Under the pieces are notes generated by a model, which was not told the origin of the DNA, made no database searches, and saw only the letters and a program-made list of their open reading frames with translations. DNA of 64,000 bases from Sporosarcina luteola (GTDB lineage Bacteria > Bacillota > Bacilli > Bacillales_A > Planococcaceae), in the NCBI GenBank assembly GCA_014204635.1, contig JACHLS010000001.1, forward strand, positions 310,001 through 374,000. Direction: 5' to 3'. Position 1 is the stretch's first letter, and each line of letters starts with the position of its first letter. A program made the translations under genes and the position numbers. Shown here one piece after another: positions 54,637 to 64,000 of the stretch.

Positions 54637-56235
54637 ATGACAAAATACGTATTTATTACCGGCGGTGTCGTATCTTCGCTAGGTAAAGGAATCAACGCAG
54701 CATCTCTCGGACGGCTTCTCAAAAACCGCGGTTTACAAGTGACAATGCAAAAATTCGATCCATACATTAATATAGATCCGACGATGATGAGCCCGCTTCA
54801 GCATGGAGAAGTGTTCGTCACCCAAGACGGCGCAGAAACAGATCTTGACATTGGCCATTACGAGCGCTTCATCGACATCGATCTCAACAAATATTCCAAC
54901 ATCACAATGGGGAAGGTCTATTCAAATGTCCTTCAAAAAGAAAGGAATGGTGAATATAACGGTGCGACCGTCCAAGTCATTCCGCATATCACCAATGAAA
55001 TCAAAACGCTTATTAAGCGTGCAGGGCAAGAAATGAAAGCAGATGTCGTCATTACGGAAATCGGGGGCAGCGTCGGCGATTTCGAATCATTGCCTTACCT
55101 TGAAGCCATCCGCCAAATGAAAACAGACCTTGGCAAAGATGATGTCATGTACATCCACAATACGCTCATCCCGTACTTGAAGGCAGCGGGTGAAATGAAA
55201 ACAAAACCGACACAACATAGCGTGAAGGAACTTCGCAGCTTGGGCATCCAGCCAAACATGATCGTCGTGCGCAGCGAATATCCGGTGCCGCAGGAAATGA
55301 AAGACAAGATCGCTCTTTTCTGTAACATCAAACCAAAGGAAGTAATCGAGGCACGCGATGCGGAAACTTTATATGAAGTGCCGCTCCGTTTGCATGAACA
55401 ACGGATGGATGACATTGTTGTTGAATTCCTTGGACTGGAAACAAAGGCTCCTGAGATAGAAAGCCTTGAGGAACTCGTCAGCCTTGTGAAAAACTTGAAG
55501 AACAAAGTACGCGTTGCCCTCGTAGGAAAATACGTGGAACTGCAAGATGCGTATATCTCCCTCGTAGAAGCATTGCGTCACGCGGGTTATGCGTTTGATG
55601 CGGACATTGACATCAAATGGATTAATTCTGAAGAAGTGACAGAAGGCAATGTGGCGGACATGCTGAAGGATGTAGAAGGACTGATCGTTCCGGCCGGTTT
55701 CGGCGAACGGGGCGTGGACGGCATGATCCATGCAGTTGCGTATGCCCGCAAGCATAATTTGCCATTCCTCGGCATTGGTCTAGGCATGCAGTTGGCAGCC
55801 GTCGAATATGCCCGCGATGTCATGGGTCTCGGCAATGCCCATTCTGTCGAGTTTAATGCACATACAAAAGATCCGATCTTCGTCATTCATCCGGATTTCA
55901 GAGGCAGAGAAGACGAAAGCACACTTCGTCTCGGCAACTATCCTTGTGAAATTAAGAAAGGCACGAAAACATATGAAGCGTATGGCAAAGACTTCGTCGA
56001 AGAACGCCATCGCAACCGTTATGAATTCAACACAGCATACAAAGAGCAATTTGAGAAGGCAGGCATGATCGTATCAGGCATCAGCTCTGATCAGCGGCTC
56101 GTCGAAATCATGGAATTGCCAAGCCACCCATTCTTTATCGGCTGCCAATTCCATCCTGAATACGTATCTCGCCCGACACGTCCACAACCGCTTATTCGCG
56201 AATTCGTCAACGCGGCTCTTCGTCATAATCAATAA
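54637..56235 (+). CDS. pyrG: CTP synthase PyrG with substituted glutaminase nucleophile
   Basis: 532 residues. The synthetase domain (1-270) is intact: [11 protein letters not shown]-loop, [32 protein letters not shown]. The C-terminal glutaminase domain has the His/Glu pair ([10 protein letters not shown]) but the nucleophile motif GICLGMQ reads GIGLGMQ: residue 381 is Gly (codon GGT at 55777-55779) instead of Cys. The oxyanion-hole motif PGGFG reads PAGFG (Ala353). With no Cys, glutamine hydrolysis is not expected; ammonia-dependent CTP synthesis may remain. ATG 54637 follows GGAGGAG. Regulated by the leader attenuator. Confidence 0.95.
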   Translation: MTKYVFITGGVVSSLGKGINAASLGRLLKNRGLQVTMQKFDPYINIDPTMMSPLQHGEVFVTQDGAETDLDIGHYERFIDIDLNKYSNITMGKVYSNVLQKERNGEYNGATVQVIPHITNEIKTLIKRAGQEMKADVVITEIGGSVGDFESLPYLEAIRQMKTDLGKDDVMYIHNTLIPYLKAAGEMKTKPTQHSVKELRSLGIQPNMIVVRSEYPVPQEMKDKIALFCNIKPKEVIEARDAETLYEVPLRLHEQRMDDIVVEFLGLETKAPEIESLEELVSLVKNLKNKVRVALVGKYVELQDAYISLVEALRHAGYAFDADIDIKWINSEEVTEGNVADMLKDVEGLIVPAGFGERGVDGMIHAVAYARKHNLPFLGIGLGMQLAAVEYARDVMGLGNAHSVEFNAHTKDPIFVIHPDFRGREDESTLRLGNYPCEIKKGTKTYEAYGKDFVEERHRNRYEFNTAYKEQFEKAGMIVSGISSDQRLVEIMELPSHPFFIGCQFHPEYVSRPTRPQPLIREFVNAALRHNQ

Positions 56236-56240
56236 AATAG

Positions 56241-56277
56241 AATCCGGTCGCATGCACACATGCGGCCGGATTTTTTT
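56241..56277 (+). terminator. Terminator of pyrG
   Basis: AATCCGG-CGCATG / CATGCG-CCGGATT stem, four-base loop, T7. Confidence 0.9.
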
Positions 56278-56282
56278 CTCCC

Positions 56283-56317
56283 AAAATAAAATCCACACCG
56301 GTGCAGTCCGATGTGGA
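56283..56317 (-). terminator. Probable terminator of ywjG
   Basis: Minus strand: TCCACA / TGTGGA stem with additional inner pairing, followed by TTTATTTT. Confidence 0.55.
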
Positions 56318-56331
56318 GTCTTCCCATAACC

Positions 56332-56850
56332 TCAATCTTCATCCAGAACCATTTCATCATAGGCCATTTTGACAGCTTCATAAATGAATAATGCTGCTAA
56401 AGCATGCGGCTGGACGATGCGCTCACCGGTCGGTCCAGGCAATAGCCCTTTGGTCAATCCCGTAGAAATATACGTATAGGCCAAATCGGAAAGTTCATTT
56501 TGATCGTCCGCTTTCTCGCCAGCCGTGGCTGCGAAAGGAATAAACTGTTCCGCTAGTTGCCGTGCGAGTGCCAAGGCGCGATGATCCTGTGCACTTCTGG
56601 CAAGTATCCAAACGCGATCGGCTGAACTGATGCCCATATCATCTTCATAACGGACTGCATTTTGGAACGGTTCCGCTCCAGATTGGGCGGATACTAGTAC
56701 TGCTTCCATTTCATCAAACGCCGCGAAGATGACTCGTCCTTCCCCGATGGCTGCTTGGGCAAGAAGGCGCGCTGTTTCTTCGATAGGTTCCTCGCTGGCT
56801 GTCCCGATGCGCTGCAATAAACCACCGATTTGGGTCGTCAATATTTTCAC
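56332..56850 (-). CDS. ywjG: DUF2529 family protein YwjG
   Basis: 172 residues, SIS-like or phosphosugar-binding fold suggested by ARLLAQAAIGEGRVIFAAFDEM and later ADRVWILARSAQDHRALALA, unknown function. It lies between pyrG and spo0F as in B. subtilis. GTG 56848-56850 follows GCGAGGTGG; the upstream frame is not homologous. Its start region is divergent from the spo0F promoter. Confidence 0.82.
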   Translation of the reverse strand: MKILTTQIGGLLQRIGTASEEPIEETARLLAQAAIGEGRVIFAAFDEMEAVLVSAQSGAEPFQNAVRYEDDMGISSADRVWILARSAQDHRALALARQLAEQFIPFAATAGEKADDQNELSDLAYTYISTGLTKGLLPGPTGERIVQPHALAALFIYEAVKMAYDEMVLDED

Positions 56851-56973
56851 AAATACCACCTCGCATCCTATTATAAAACGTTCTTCGGAAGAACCATAAT
56901 ATTTCATCCTGCTTTCTCGACAGGGGGTCTTGACAGCTTTCTTGTCTCAAAACCAAGAGAATTTGCAAGACAA

Positions 56974-57000
56974 GAAGGATTTTCCTGCTTTATGTCAAAT
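56974..57000 (+). promoter_or_regulatory. Candidate sigma-H promoter of spo0F
   Basis: GAAGGATTT (56974-56982), 11-base spacer, GTCAAAT (56994-57000) against the sigma-H pattern RnAGGAwWW-N11/12-RnnGAAT, one mismatch. TGTCAAA also resembles a 0A box (TGNCGAA) with one mismatch. Confidence 0.6.
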
Positions 57001-57042
57001 TAGTACAGTGGGGGAGTAATAGTATAAAAAGGGGTGCTTCAT

Positions 57043-57405
57043 GTGAGAAGTTTGTTAATCGTCGATGACCAGACGGGAATCCGACTATTACTCGAAGAAG
57101 TTTTTAAACGGGAGGGTTTTAAAACGCGGCTTGCAGCCAACGGAGCAGAGGCACTTCAATCCGTGGAAGAGAACGAACCGGATTGTGTATTGTTGGACAT
57201 GAAAATGCCTGGCATGGACGGAATTGAAGTGTTAAAGCGGATTAAAAAGCGATGGCCGCACGTACCAGTGATTATGATGACAGCTTATGGGGAAATTGAA
57301 CTGACGGAGAATGCAATCGATATCGGGGCGGCAAAATATTTTACCAAGCCCTTCAATATTTATGAAGTACGCGATGCCGTGATTGGAATGTTTGAGCAGG
57401 AATGA
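57043..57405 (+). CDS. spo0F: Sporulation phosphorelay protein Spo0F
   Basis: 120-residue stand-alone receiver domain. Acidic pair in LLIVDDQTG, phosphoacceptor Asp52 in LLDMKMPGMDG, MMTAYGE (switch Thr) and FTKPFN (Lys). It passes phosphate from sporulation kinases to Spo0B. GTG 57043 is chosen because AAAGGGG is upstream at normal distance; GTG 57034 overlaps it. Position between ywjG and fbaA is conserved. Confidence 0.95.
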   Translation: MRSLLIVDDQTGIRLLLEEVFKREGFKTRLAANGAEALQSVEENEPDCVLLDMKMPGMDGIEVLKRIKKRWPHVPVIMMTAYGEIELTENAIDIGAAKYFTKPFNIYEVRDAVIGMFEQE

Positions 57406-57469
57406 TCTGGCGCATGGCGGGCTCTCAATATTAGAAAAATACACATTGACAGGAATTCGTCTGCAAACA

Positions 57470-57498
57470 CGGACAGTAGTAAATACTGTCTGTTTTTG
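57470..57498 (+). terminator. Terminator of spo0F
   Basis: CGGACAGTA / TACTGTCTG nine-base stem (one G-T pair), five-base loop, T5. Confidence 0.82.
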
Positions 57499-57573
57499 TT
57501 ATGATAAATGAGGTAAATAACGTGAATGAAAGCAAACTCTGAACAAAGTTTATTATCCAAAGGAGGAAATTCC

Positions 57574-58431
57574 ATGGCACTCGTTTCAATGAAGGAAATG
57601 ATGATCAAAGGAAAAAAAGAAGGGTACGCAATCGGTCAGTTCAATTTGAACAACCTTGAATATACGCAGGCGATTCTTCAAGCTGCAGAGGAGGAAAAAT
57701 CTCCTGTCATCCTGGGAGTTTCAGAAGGAGCAGCCCGTTATATGGGAGGCTTTACGACTGTCGTCAATATGGTGAAAGGCTTGATCCATGATTATAAAAT
57801 CACTGTGCCGGTCGCCATCCATCTTGACCACGGATCCAGCTTTGAAAAATGCAAAGAGGCGATCGATGCAGGCTTCACTTCCGTCATGATTGATGCTTCC
57901 TCGAAACCTTTGGAAGAAAATATCGGCATTACAAAGCAAGTCGTAGAATATGCCCATGCAAAAGGCGTGTCTGTAGAAGCGGAATTGGGCGTTGTCGGCG
58001 GACAAGAAGATGATGTGGTAGCGTCTGGCGTCATTTATGCAGATCCGGCGGAATGCAAGCAGCTTGTCGACGCAACTGGCATCGACTGTCTCGCTCCAGC
58101 ACTCGGCTCTGTGCATGGACCATATAAAGGCGAACCGAACCTTGGCTTCAAGGAGATGGAGGAAATTTCGGGACAATCCGATTTGCCGCTTGTACTGCAC
58201 GGCGGTACAGGTATCCCGACAAAAGATATCCAACGTGCCATTTCGCTTGGAACAGCTAAAATCAATGTGAACACCGAAAATCAAATCGAGGGCACGAAAG
58301 CGGTGCGTGAAACATTACATGCCGATCTGGACGTTTACGATCCACGGAAATATTTAGCTCCAATGCGTGATGCCATTAAAAAGACTGTTATCGGCAAAAT
58401 GCGTGAATTTGGAAGCTCGCAAAAAGCATAA
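57574..58431 (+). CDS. fbaA: Class II fructose-bisphosphate aldolase
   Basis: 285 residues. Zinc ligands are visible in [29 protein letters not shown] and LHGGTG. It splits fructose-1,6-bisphosphate into DHAP and GAP and works in both glycolysis and gluconeogenesis. AGGAGGAAA precedes ATG 57574. Followed by tal in the usual Bacillales order. Confidence 0.97.
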   Translation: MALVSMKEMMIKGKKEGYAIGQFNLNNLEYTQAILQAAEEEKSPVILGVSEGAARYMGGFTTVVNMVKGLIHDYKITVPVAIHLDHGSSFEKCKEAIDAGFTSVMIDASSKPLEENIGITKQVVEYAHAKGVSVEAELGVVGGQEDDVVASGVIYADPAECKQLVDATGIDCLAPALGSVHGPYKGEPNLGFKEMEEISGQSDLPLVLHGGTGIPTKDIQRAISLGTAKINVNTENQIEGTKAVRETLHADLDVYDPRKYLAPMRDAIKKTVIGKMREFGSSQKA

Positions 58432-58444
58432 GGGTTTCTGATAT

Positions 58445-58483
58445 AGGAGGGGAAGCATCATCCGATGCATTCTCCTTCTTTAC
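58445..58483 (+). terminator. Weak hairpin between fbaA and tal
   Basis: AGGAG...GCATC / GATGC...CTCCT imperfect stem followed by TTCTTT. It may partly separate fbaA from tal. Confidence 0.35.
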
Positions 58484-58537
58484 CATCGGCATCCGTTTTC
58501 AGAACAATCAAGAAGACTCAACAAGGAGGACGAGGAC

Positions 58538-59185
58538 ATGAAATTTTTTATCGATACAGCGAATTTTGAAGAGATTAAGGAAGCGCATAGTTGGGGCATT
58601 CTATCGGGAGTGACAACAAACCCTTCACTCGTAGCAAAGGAGAATGTTTCATTCCATGATCGGCTTCGTGAAATTACTGCACTCGTACCAGGATCTGTCA
58701 GTGCGGAAGTGATTTCGCTCGATGCAGAAGGGATGATCAAAGAAGGTCGGGAACTTGCGGAGATCGCGCCGAATATTACAGTGAAATTGCCCATGACGCC
58801 GGAAGGGTTGAAAGCTTGTTCCGTGTTTTCCAAAGAAGGCATCAAAACGAATGTTACGCTCATTTTCAGTGCCAATCAAGCGCTGTTAGCTGCACGGGCA
58901 GGGGCTACATACGTATCACCATTCCTAGGCAGACTCGATGACATCGGCCAGGAAGGAATCCAGTTGATCAGTACAATTGCGGACATCTTCACCATCCATG
59001 ATCTGGATACCGAAATTATCGCAGCATCCATCCGCGGACCGCAGCATATTACCGATGCTGCACTAGCGGGTGCTCATATCGCAACGACACCGTTCAAAGT
59101 GCTGCAGCAACTATTCCACCATCCGCTGACGGAAAAAGGAATCGAACAGTTTCTAAAGGATTGGGAAGCAAGAGGACATAAGTGA
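58538..59185 (+). CDS. tal: Transaldolase / fructose-6-phosphate aldolase-like (YwjH)
   Basis: 215 residues, the short transaldolase subfamily. Schiff-base Lys83 in NITVKLPMT, Asp6 in FIDTANF, TTNPSL and STIADIF are typical. It links pentose phosphate and glycolytic intermediates. AAGGAGG precedes ATG 58538. Fructose-6-phosphate aldolase activity cannot be excluded from sequence. Confidence 0.92.
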   Translation: MKFFIDTANFEEIKEAHSWGILSGVTTNPSLVAKENVSFHDRLREITALVPGSVSAEVISLDAEGMIKEGRELAEIAPNITVKLPMTPEGLKACSVFSKEGIKTNVTLIFSANQALLAARAGATYVSPFLGRLDDIGQEGIQLISTIADIFTIHDLDTEIIAASIRGPQHITDAALAGAHIATTPFKVLQQLFHHPLTEKGIEQFLKDWEARGHK

Positions 59186-59204
59186 TTCACCAAAGGAGAC
59201 AGTA

Positions 59205-60482
59205 ATGGACGTTTATAAAATCAAAGGCGGGAAGCCTTTACGCGGTAAGATAAAGGTCAGTGGAGCTAAAAATAGCGCGGTCGCCCTGATTCCAGCTTCC
59301 ATCCTGGCATCTTCTCCGGTGACAATTGAAGGATTGCCCGAAATCTCGGATGTGTTTACATTGCAAACACTTCTCGAGGATATCGGTGGCCGTGTTGAAT
59401 TCAACGGCGGCAAAATGGTCATTGATCCGACCGAAATGGTTGCCATGCCCATGCCAAATGGAAACGTCAAAAAACTTCGGGCCTCCTACTATTTGATGGG
59501 TGCGATGCTCGGACGCTTCAAACATGCGGCAATCGGGCTGCCGGGCGGATGCCATTTGGGGCCACGGCCGATCGATCAGCACATTAAAGGTTTTGAAGCG
59601 CTCGGTGCGAAAGTGACGAATGAGCATGGAGCCATATACTTACGGGCGGATGAGCTGCGTGGCGCCAAGATTTATCTGGACGTTGTCAGTGTCGGCGCGA
59701 CAATCAATATTATGTTGGCTGCTGTCTTGGCAAAAGGACGCACCGTCATCGAAAATGCGGCGAAGGAGCCCGAAATCATTGACGTCGCCACGTTGCTCTC
59801 CAATATGGGTGCCCGAATCAAGGGAGCGGGTACGAACGTCATCCGGATTGATGGAGTGGAACAACTGCATGGGACAAAACATACGATCATTCCTGACCGG
59901 ATCGAGGCAGGAACATTTATGATCATGGCAGCCGCTGCAGGTGAAGGCATCACAATCGATAATGTGATCCCGCTGCATGTGGAAGCAGTGACAGCAAAAC
60001 TGAGGGAAATGGGTGTCGAAGTCGTTGAGAAGGAAGAACAGATTTTTATTCCAAAAACGGAGAACCTTCAAGCGGTAGACGTCAAGACTCTGGTGTATCC
60101 TGGTTTCCCAACCGATCTTCAGCAGCCATTTTCCGTTTTGCTGACCCAGGCATCCGGCTCGTCTGTTATAACGGATACGATTTATTCGGCCCGCTTCAAG
60201 CAGATCGATGAATTGCGTCGCATGAGTGCCGACAGCCGAGTGGAAGGCCAGTCCGTCATCTTATCTGGACCGACTAAGCTGGAAGCAGCGACTGTCCGGG
60301 CTTCTGACTTGCGCGCAGGGGCCGCCCTCGTCATTGCGGGATTAATGGCGAACGGCGAAACGGAAATTCAAGAAATCCAGCATATTGAGCGCGGTTACAG
60401 TACGTTGATCGAAAAGCTTCAGGGGATTGGTGCGGACATTTGGAAGGAGACTGTGCCTGAAAAGGCAGTCGTACAGGAATAA
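59205..60482 (+). CDS. murAB: UDP-N-acetylglucosamine 1-carboxyvinyltransferase (MurAB/MurZ)
   Basis: 425 residues, EPT fold. The active-site Cys116 is in [13 protein letters not shown], the residue alkylated by fosfomycin. [13 protein letters not shown] near the N-terminus and [13 protein letters not shown] near the C-terminus are conserved. It adds enolpyruvate to UDP-GlcNAc, the first committed peptidoglycan step. Placement between tal and glpX marks it as the second MurA of Bacillales. AAAGGAGA precedes ATG 59205, 19 bases after tal. Confidence 0.96.
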   Translation: MDVYKIKGGKPLRGKIKVSGAKNSAVALIPASILASSPVTIEGLPEISDVFTLQTLLEDIGGRVEFNGGKMVIDPTEMVAMPMPNGNVKKLRASYYLMGAMLGRFKHAAIGLPGGCHLGPRPIDQHIKGFEALGAKVTNEHGAIYLRADELRGAKIYLDVVSVGATINIMLAAVLAKGRTVIENAAKEPEIIDVATLLSNMGARIKGAGTNVIRIDGVEQLHGTKHTIIPDRIEAGTFMIMAAAAGEGITIDNVIPLHVEAVTAKLREMGVEVVEKEEQIFIPKTENLQAVDVKTLVYPGFPTDLQQPFSVLLTQASGSSVITDTIYSARFKQIDELRRMSADSRVEGQSVILSGPTKLEAATVRASDLRAGAALVIAGLMANGETEIQEIQHIERGYSTLIEKLQGIGADIWKETVPEKAVVQE

Positions 60483-60608
60483 ATAGCTGCTCATCATGCG
60501 AAGTGGTGTGACATAATTGATTCAGGAAGACCGTATTGTGATATACTATTAGATGACAAAACTTACGGATTGGATCAATAGACCGTAAACCCGGGAGGAA
60601 CACATACA

Positions 60609-61568
60609 ATGGAACGCAGTTTATCGATGGAATTAGTACGTGTAACAGAGGCGGCAGCAGTATCAGCTTCCCGCTGGATGGGACGCGGGTTAAAAAATGA
60701 AGCGGATGACGCCGCAACAACCGCGATGCGCACTGTGTTCGATACGATACCGATGCAAGGAGTCGTTGTGATCGGAGAAGGGGAAATGGATGAAGCGCCG
60801 ATGCTCTATATCGGTGAAGAACTAGGGATGGGACATGGCCCAGCAGTGGATGTCGCAGTCGACCCTCTCGAAGGAACAAACATCGTCGCATCTGGCGGAT
60901 GGAATGCGCTTGCGGTTATCGCCATTGCGGATCGCGGCAATCTATTGCATGCGCCCGATATGTATATGAATAAAATCGCGGTCGGCCCGGAATCTGTCGG
61001 TAAAGTGGATATTGATGCATCCGTTACCGATAATTTGCGGGCAGTCGCGAAAGCGAAAAACAAGGATATCGAGGACGTGGTTGCTACAATCCTTCACCGG
61101 GACCGCCATTCGAAAATTGTGGAGGAAATCCGCGCTGCGGGTGCACGGATTAAGCTCATAAATGACGGGGATGTTGCAGGTGCCATCAATACAGCATTTG
61201 ATGACACAGGAGTCGACATTCTGTTCGGCTTGGGCGGCGCACCGGAAGGCGTGATCGCAGCAGTTGGCTTGAAATGCCTCGGCGGTGAGATTCAAGGTCG
61301 CTTGGTGCCATCCAGCGATGCGGAAGTGGAACGATGCAAAAAAATGGGCATTGATATCCATCAAGTGCTTCGTATGGAAGACCTCGTCAAAGGGGATGAT
61401 GCCATTTTCGCAGCAACTGGTGTCACGGATGGAGAATTGCTTCGCGGGGTCCGCTTCACGGGCGGTTATAGCGAAACGCATTCCATCGTCATGCGTTCCA
61501 AGTCAGGAACCATCCGCTTCGTAGAAGGACGCCATAGCATGAAAAAGAAACCGAAATTGGTACTTTGA
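60609..61568 (+). CDS. glpX: Class II fructose-1,6-bisphosphatase GlpX
   Basis: 319 residues. [17 protein letters not shown] and the metal/substrate motif DPLEGTN identify the GlpX family. It releases phosphate from fructose-1,6-bisphosphate in gluconeogenesis. GGGAGGAA precedes ATG 60609. A TATACT box (60542-60547) with TTGATT 19 bases upstream may be a promoter, so glpX could be transcribed on its own as well as from murAB. Confidence 0.95.
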   Translation: MERSLSMELVRVTEAAAVSASRWMGRGLKNEADDAATTAMRTVFDTIPMQGVVVIGEGEMDEAPMLYIGEELGMGHGPAVDVAVDPLEGTNIVASGGWNALAVIAIADRGNLLHAPDMYMNKIAVGPESVGKVDIDASVTDNLRAVAKAKNKDIEDVVATILHRDRHSKIVEEIRAAGARIKLINDGDVAGAINTAFDDTGVDILFGLGGAPEGVIAAVGLKCLGGEIQGRLVPSSDAEVERCKKMGIDIHQVLRMEDLVKGDDAIFAATGVTDGELLRGVRFTGGYSETHSIVMRSKSGTIRFVEGRHSMKKKPKLVL

Positions 61569-61639
61569 CTAAACGAAAACATAAGGTAAGAGTTATCCAC
61601 GGTAGACTCTTAGGAATTTCCTAGATAACAACCTCAATC

Positions 61640-61659
61640 GCCCGGCGTTCCAGCCGGGC
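61640..61659 (+). other. GC-rich hairpin in the glpX-rho interval
   Basis: GCCCGGC / GCCGGGC stem without a T tract, in the 175-base leader before rho. B. subtilis rho is under Rho-dependent leader control; whether this hairpin takes part is unknown. Confidence 0.4.
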
Positions 61660-61743
61660 AAACTTCTTATGAAAAGGATCGCCTACCCAACTGTATTAAC
61701 CTCACATAACTTATCAATTTAAAAAAAGAGTGGTGCCAAACTT

Positions 61744-63024
61744 ATGACAGTAATGACAATCGCCGAATTGGAGAATATGACTCTCAAAGAGTTGTATTCA
61801 TTGGCAAGGAAATATAAGATCACATATTACGGCAAGTTGACGAAAAAAGAGCTCATTTTTGCTATTTTGAAGACCAGAGCCGAACAGGAAGGCTTTTTCT
61901 TCATGGAAGGCGTCTTGGAAATCATCCAATCAGAAGGATACGGTTTTTTACGTCCCATCAACTATTCTCCGAGTTCAGAAGACATTTATATTTCGGCATC
62001 CCAAATTCGTAGATTCGATCTTCGGAATGGAGACAAAGTGACAGGGAAAGTCCGCCCGCCAAAAGAAAATGAACGGTATTATGGACTTCTTCAGGTAGAG
62101 GCGGTCAACGGGGAAGACCCGGAAGTCGCTCGGGAACGTGTTCACTTCCCGGCTCTTACACCTTTATATCCCGACCGTCATATTAAACTGGAAACGACGC
62201 CAAACAAATTATCAACTCGTATTATGGACCTTGTCTCCCCAGTCGGTTTCGGCCAACGGGGATTGATCGTGGCGCCGCCGAAAGCCGGAAAGACGATGCT
62301 ATTGAAGGAAATCGCCAATGCCATCACCACAAACCACCCGGACGCGGAATTGATCGTGCTGTTAATTGATGAACGTCCGGAAGAGGTAACGGACATCGAA
62401 CGATCCGTCAAAGCGGATGTGGTCAGCTCGACATTTGACGAAGTGCCGGAAAATCACGTCAAAGTGGCGGAACTCGTACTGGAACGGGCCATGCGCCTCG
62501 TGGAGCATAAACGTGATGTCGTCATTTTGATGGACTCCATAACGCGCCTGGCGAGGGCTTATAACCTGGTGATTCCGCCAAGCGGCCGTACACTCTCCGG
62601 AGGGATCGACCCGGCAGCGTTCCATCGTCCGAAACGATTTTTCGGGGCTGCCCGGAACTTGGAGGAAGGCGGCAGCTTGACTATTTTGGCTACCGCATTG
62701 ATTGACACTGGATCCCGTATGGACGAAGTCATTTATGAGGAATTCAAAGGGACGGGGAACATGGAGCTTCATCTGGACAGAAGCCTTGCCGAACGACGGG
62801 TTTTCCCGGCACTCGACATCCGCCGTTCTGGAACGCGGAAAGAGGAACTGCTCATTCCGTCCGATCAGTTGGAAAAACTTTGGGCTATCCGCAAGACATT
62901 TTCCGATGCGCCTGACTTCGCAGAACGCTTCATGAAAAAATTGCGCCATACGAATTCGAATGGGGAATTTTTTGACAAGCTCAACGACGAAATGAAAGCC
63001 CGAGGCGGCAAAGGGCTCATATAA
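61744..63024 (+). CDS. rho: Transcription termination factor Rho
   Basis: 426 residues: N-terminal helical domain, cold-shock-like RNA-binding domain ([40 protein letters not shown]), then a RecA-type ATPase (P-loop [38 protein letters not shown]-loop region [11 protein letters not shown]). Hexameric RNA helicase. The signal before ATG 61744 is weak (GAGTGGTG); ATG 61753 is an alternative. In B. subtilis rpmE follows; here a transporter gene follows instead. Confidence 0.97.
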   Translation: MTVMTIAELENMTLKELYSLARKYKITYYGKLTKKELIFAILKTRAEQEGFFFMEGVLEIIQSEGYGFLRPINYSPSSEDIYISASQIRRFDLRNGDKVTGKVRPPKENERYYGLLQVEAVNGEDPEVARERVHFPALTPLYPDRHIKLETTPNKLSTRIMDLVSPVGFGQRGLIVAPPKAGKTMLLKEIANAITTNHPDAELIVLLIDERPEEVTDIERSVKADVVSSTFDEVPENHVKVAELVLERAMRLVEHKRDVVILMDSITRLARAYNLVIPPSGRTLSGGIDPAAFHRPKRFFGAARNLEEGGSLTILATALIDTGSRMDEVIYEEFKGTGNMELHLDRSLAERRVFPALDIRRSGTRKEELLIPSDQLEKLWAIRKTFSDAPDFAERFMKKLRHTNSNGEFFDKLNDEMKARGGKGLI

Positions 63025-63035
63025 TGAATTAGCAG

Positions 63036-63066
63036 AACCAGGTCTATTCAGGCCTGGTTTTTTTGT
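63036..63066 (+). terminator. Terminator of rho
   Basis: AACCAGG / CCTGGTT stem followed by T7. Confidence 0.88.
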
Positions 63067-63180
63067 ATGAACCATATAAAGATACCTATCGTGAGAACTA
63101 TATTTTTATTAAAATTTTTCGTGAGCTAAGCAAAGGGAAGTATCCATTAAAATGCTGAAAGTGATTCAAGGCGGGGTTTA

Positions 63181-63207
63181 TTGACACTGATTTAGGGCAG
63201 TTATAAT
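63181..63207 (+). promoter_or_regulatory. Candidate promoter of the nucleoside transporter gene
   Basis: TTGACA (63181-63186) and TATAAT (63202-63207), both perfect, but only 15 bases apart. The RNA leader to the start codon would be about 185 bases; no known riboswitch pattern was recognised in it. The remainder of 63067-63398 holds no gene. Confidence 0.5.
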
Positions 63208-63398
63208 AAAGGGAAGCGCGTTTAATAAAAATATTTGGTTTTATAAATTACAGCGGCTAAGCATCTACTGAAGGTTTCAATGGATGATATAGATTGTCTT
63301 CAAATCGGCTAAGTTGGCCAGGATAGAAACAGCTAAAAGAATCACATGGCAATCCAATTGATCAACATACGCAGACAACTAGAGAGGGGTTCCTAGCT

Positions 63399-64000
63399 TT
63401 GAAACTAATCCTGTTTATAGCGGCTCTCATTATCATTTTCTTCCTTGCGTACTTCGTCAGCAATCAAAGAAGCAAAATTAAAATGAGGCCGATCGTTATC
63501 ATGGTCGCCTTGCAGCTGATCTTTGCTTTCCTTCTGCTAAATACGGGATTCGGGCTCGTTATCATTAAAGGGATATCGGGATTGTTTGATCACCTTCTTT
63601 CCTATGCGGCGGAGGGTGTCAATTTTGTATTTGGCGGAATGGCGAATGTAGATGAGAGCCCGTTTTTCATGAATGTTCTGCTGCCGATCGTTTTCGTCTC
63701 TGTTTTGATTGGGATTGCCCAGTATTTGCGGATCTTACCGTTTATTATTCGGTATCTCGGTCTGGCATTAAGCAAAGTAAACGGGCTGGGAAAACTGGAA
63801 TCGTTCAATGCGGTGGCTTCTGCAGTGTTTGGACAGTCAGAAGTGTTCATTTCCATAAAGAAGCAGCTCCCACATATTCCTGAGCATCGTCTGTATACCT
63901 TATGCACTTCTGCCATGTCGACCGTCTCAGCATCCATATTAGGTGCATATATGACGATAATTGAACCGAAATATGTTGTGACAGCACTCGTCTTGAATTT
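63399..64000 (+). CDS. nupC: NupC-type concentrative nucleoside transporter (3-prime end outside window)
   Basis: The first 200 residues are in view. Three N-terminal hydrophobic segments, then MANVDESPFFMNVLLPIVFVSVLIGIAQYL and SAVFGQSEVFISIKKQLP, which are typical of CNT family nucleoside/proton or sodium symporters. The frame stays open to the window edge. The start is TTG 63399 after AGAGGGG. Confidence 0.85.
   Translation, partial: MKLILFIAALIIIFFLAYFVSNQRSKIKMRPIVIMVALQLIFAFLLLNTGFGLVIIKGISGLFDHLLSYAAEGVNFVFGGMANVDESPFFMNVLLPIVFVSVLIGIAQYLRILPFIIRYLGLALSKVNGLGKLESFNAVASAVFGQSEVFISIKKQLPHIPEHRLYTLCTSAMSTVSASILGAYMTIIEPKYVVTALVLN

Noticed and set aside
63381-63400. PreQ1-I riboswitch-like AGAGGGGTTCCTAGC before nupC
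   Set aside because: Only the first part resembles the class; the downstream pairing segment and A-rich tail are missing, and it overlaps the likely ribosome-binding site.
1-64000. Prophage, insertion sequence or tRNA-linked island
   Set aside because: No transposase, integrase, attachment repeats, tRNA or phage structural genes were found; the backbone order is that of other Bacillales.

Overview
The window comes from a low-to-mid GC, endospore-forming member of the Bacillales. The gene order follows the B. subtilis ywd-ywf-ywg-ywh-ywi-ywj block closely (ung, ywdI, ywdK, gerQ, cwlJ; hemQ, pta, lipL, rsfA; ywfO, ywgA; ywhB, ywhD, pbpG; ywiB, argS; then fadF, acdA, rpoE, pyrG, ywjG, spo0F, fbaA, tal, murAB, glpX, rho). 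Sporulation genes (gerQ, cwlJ, rsfA, spo0F), bacillithiol genes and large intergenic repeat arrays fit a Planococcaceae genus such as Sporosarcina or a relative; the genus is inference. No rRNA, tRNA, insertion sequence, prophage or CRISPR was seen.

Layout. 1-4.3 kb: a YfcC-type carrier, an M20 amidohydrolase and RocB, suggesting uptake and breakdown of amino acid derivatives. 4.3-8.7 kb (minus): a YjiH membrane protein with a clear promoter, an orphan SUKH protein, bshB2-yojF and pdxK. 8.9-16.6 kb: DUF4230, the ung operon, a membrane protein, gerQ-cwlJ, a zincin-like protein, a GNAT, fosB and hemQ. 16.8-28.3 kb: pta-lipL, rsfA, ywfO-ywgA, repeat array 1, a tautomerase, ywhD, pbpG, ywiB-argS. 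28.4-30.0 kb (minus): a LytTR/DUF3021/DUF2306 cassette.

30.2-40.9 kb: a 13-gene cobalamin uptake and salvage operon behind a cobalamin riboswitch. It holds BtuFC, a BtuD-CbiZ fusion, CbiB, CobD, CobU, a CobQ without its amidotransferase domain, CobS, a histidine phosphatase, a second degenerate CobU, a PduO-type adenosyltransferase, CblT and CblS. Repeat array 2 follows. 42.1-53.3 kb: fatty acid and branched-chain acyl-CoA degradation (fadF, thiolase, array 3, 3-hydroxybutyryl-CoA dehydrogenase, two acyl-CoA dehydrogenases, a TetR regulator and the B12-dependent fused mutase IcmF, a likely consumer of the upstream cobalamin). 53.6-64 kb: rpoE, pyrG, ywjG, spo0F, fbaA, tal, murAB, glpX, rho, and the start of a NupC-type transporter.

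Most striking points: (1) PyrG has Gly at residue 381 where the glutaminase nucleophile Cys belongs, and CobQ lacks its glutaminase domain, so two glutamine amidotransferases look dependent on ammonia or another donor; (2) three intergenic arrays with unrelated 8-11-bp cores repeat every 20-21 bp, close to two DNA turns, one in exact 20-bp register for 40 units and one built of exact 103-bp super-units; (3) two CobU paralogues with complementary motif loss; (4) a triplicated 5-prime end before cblS.
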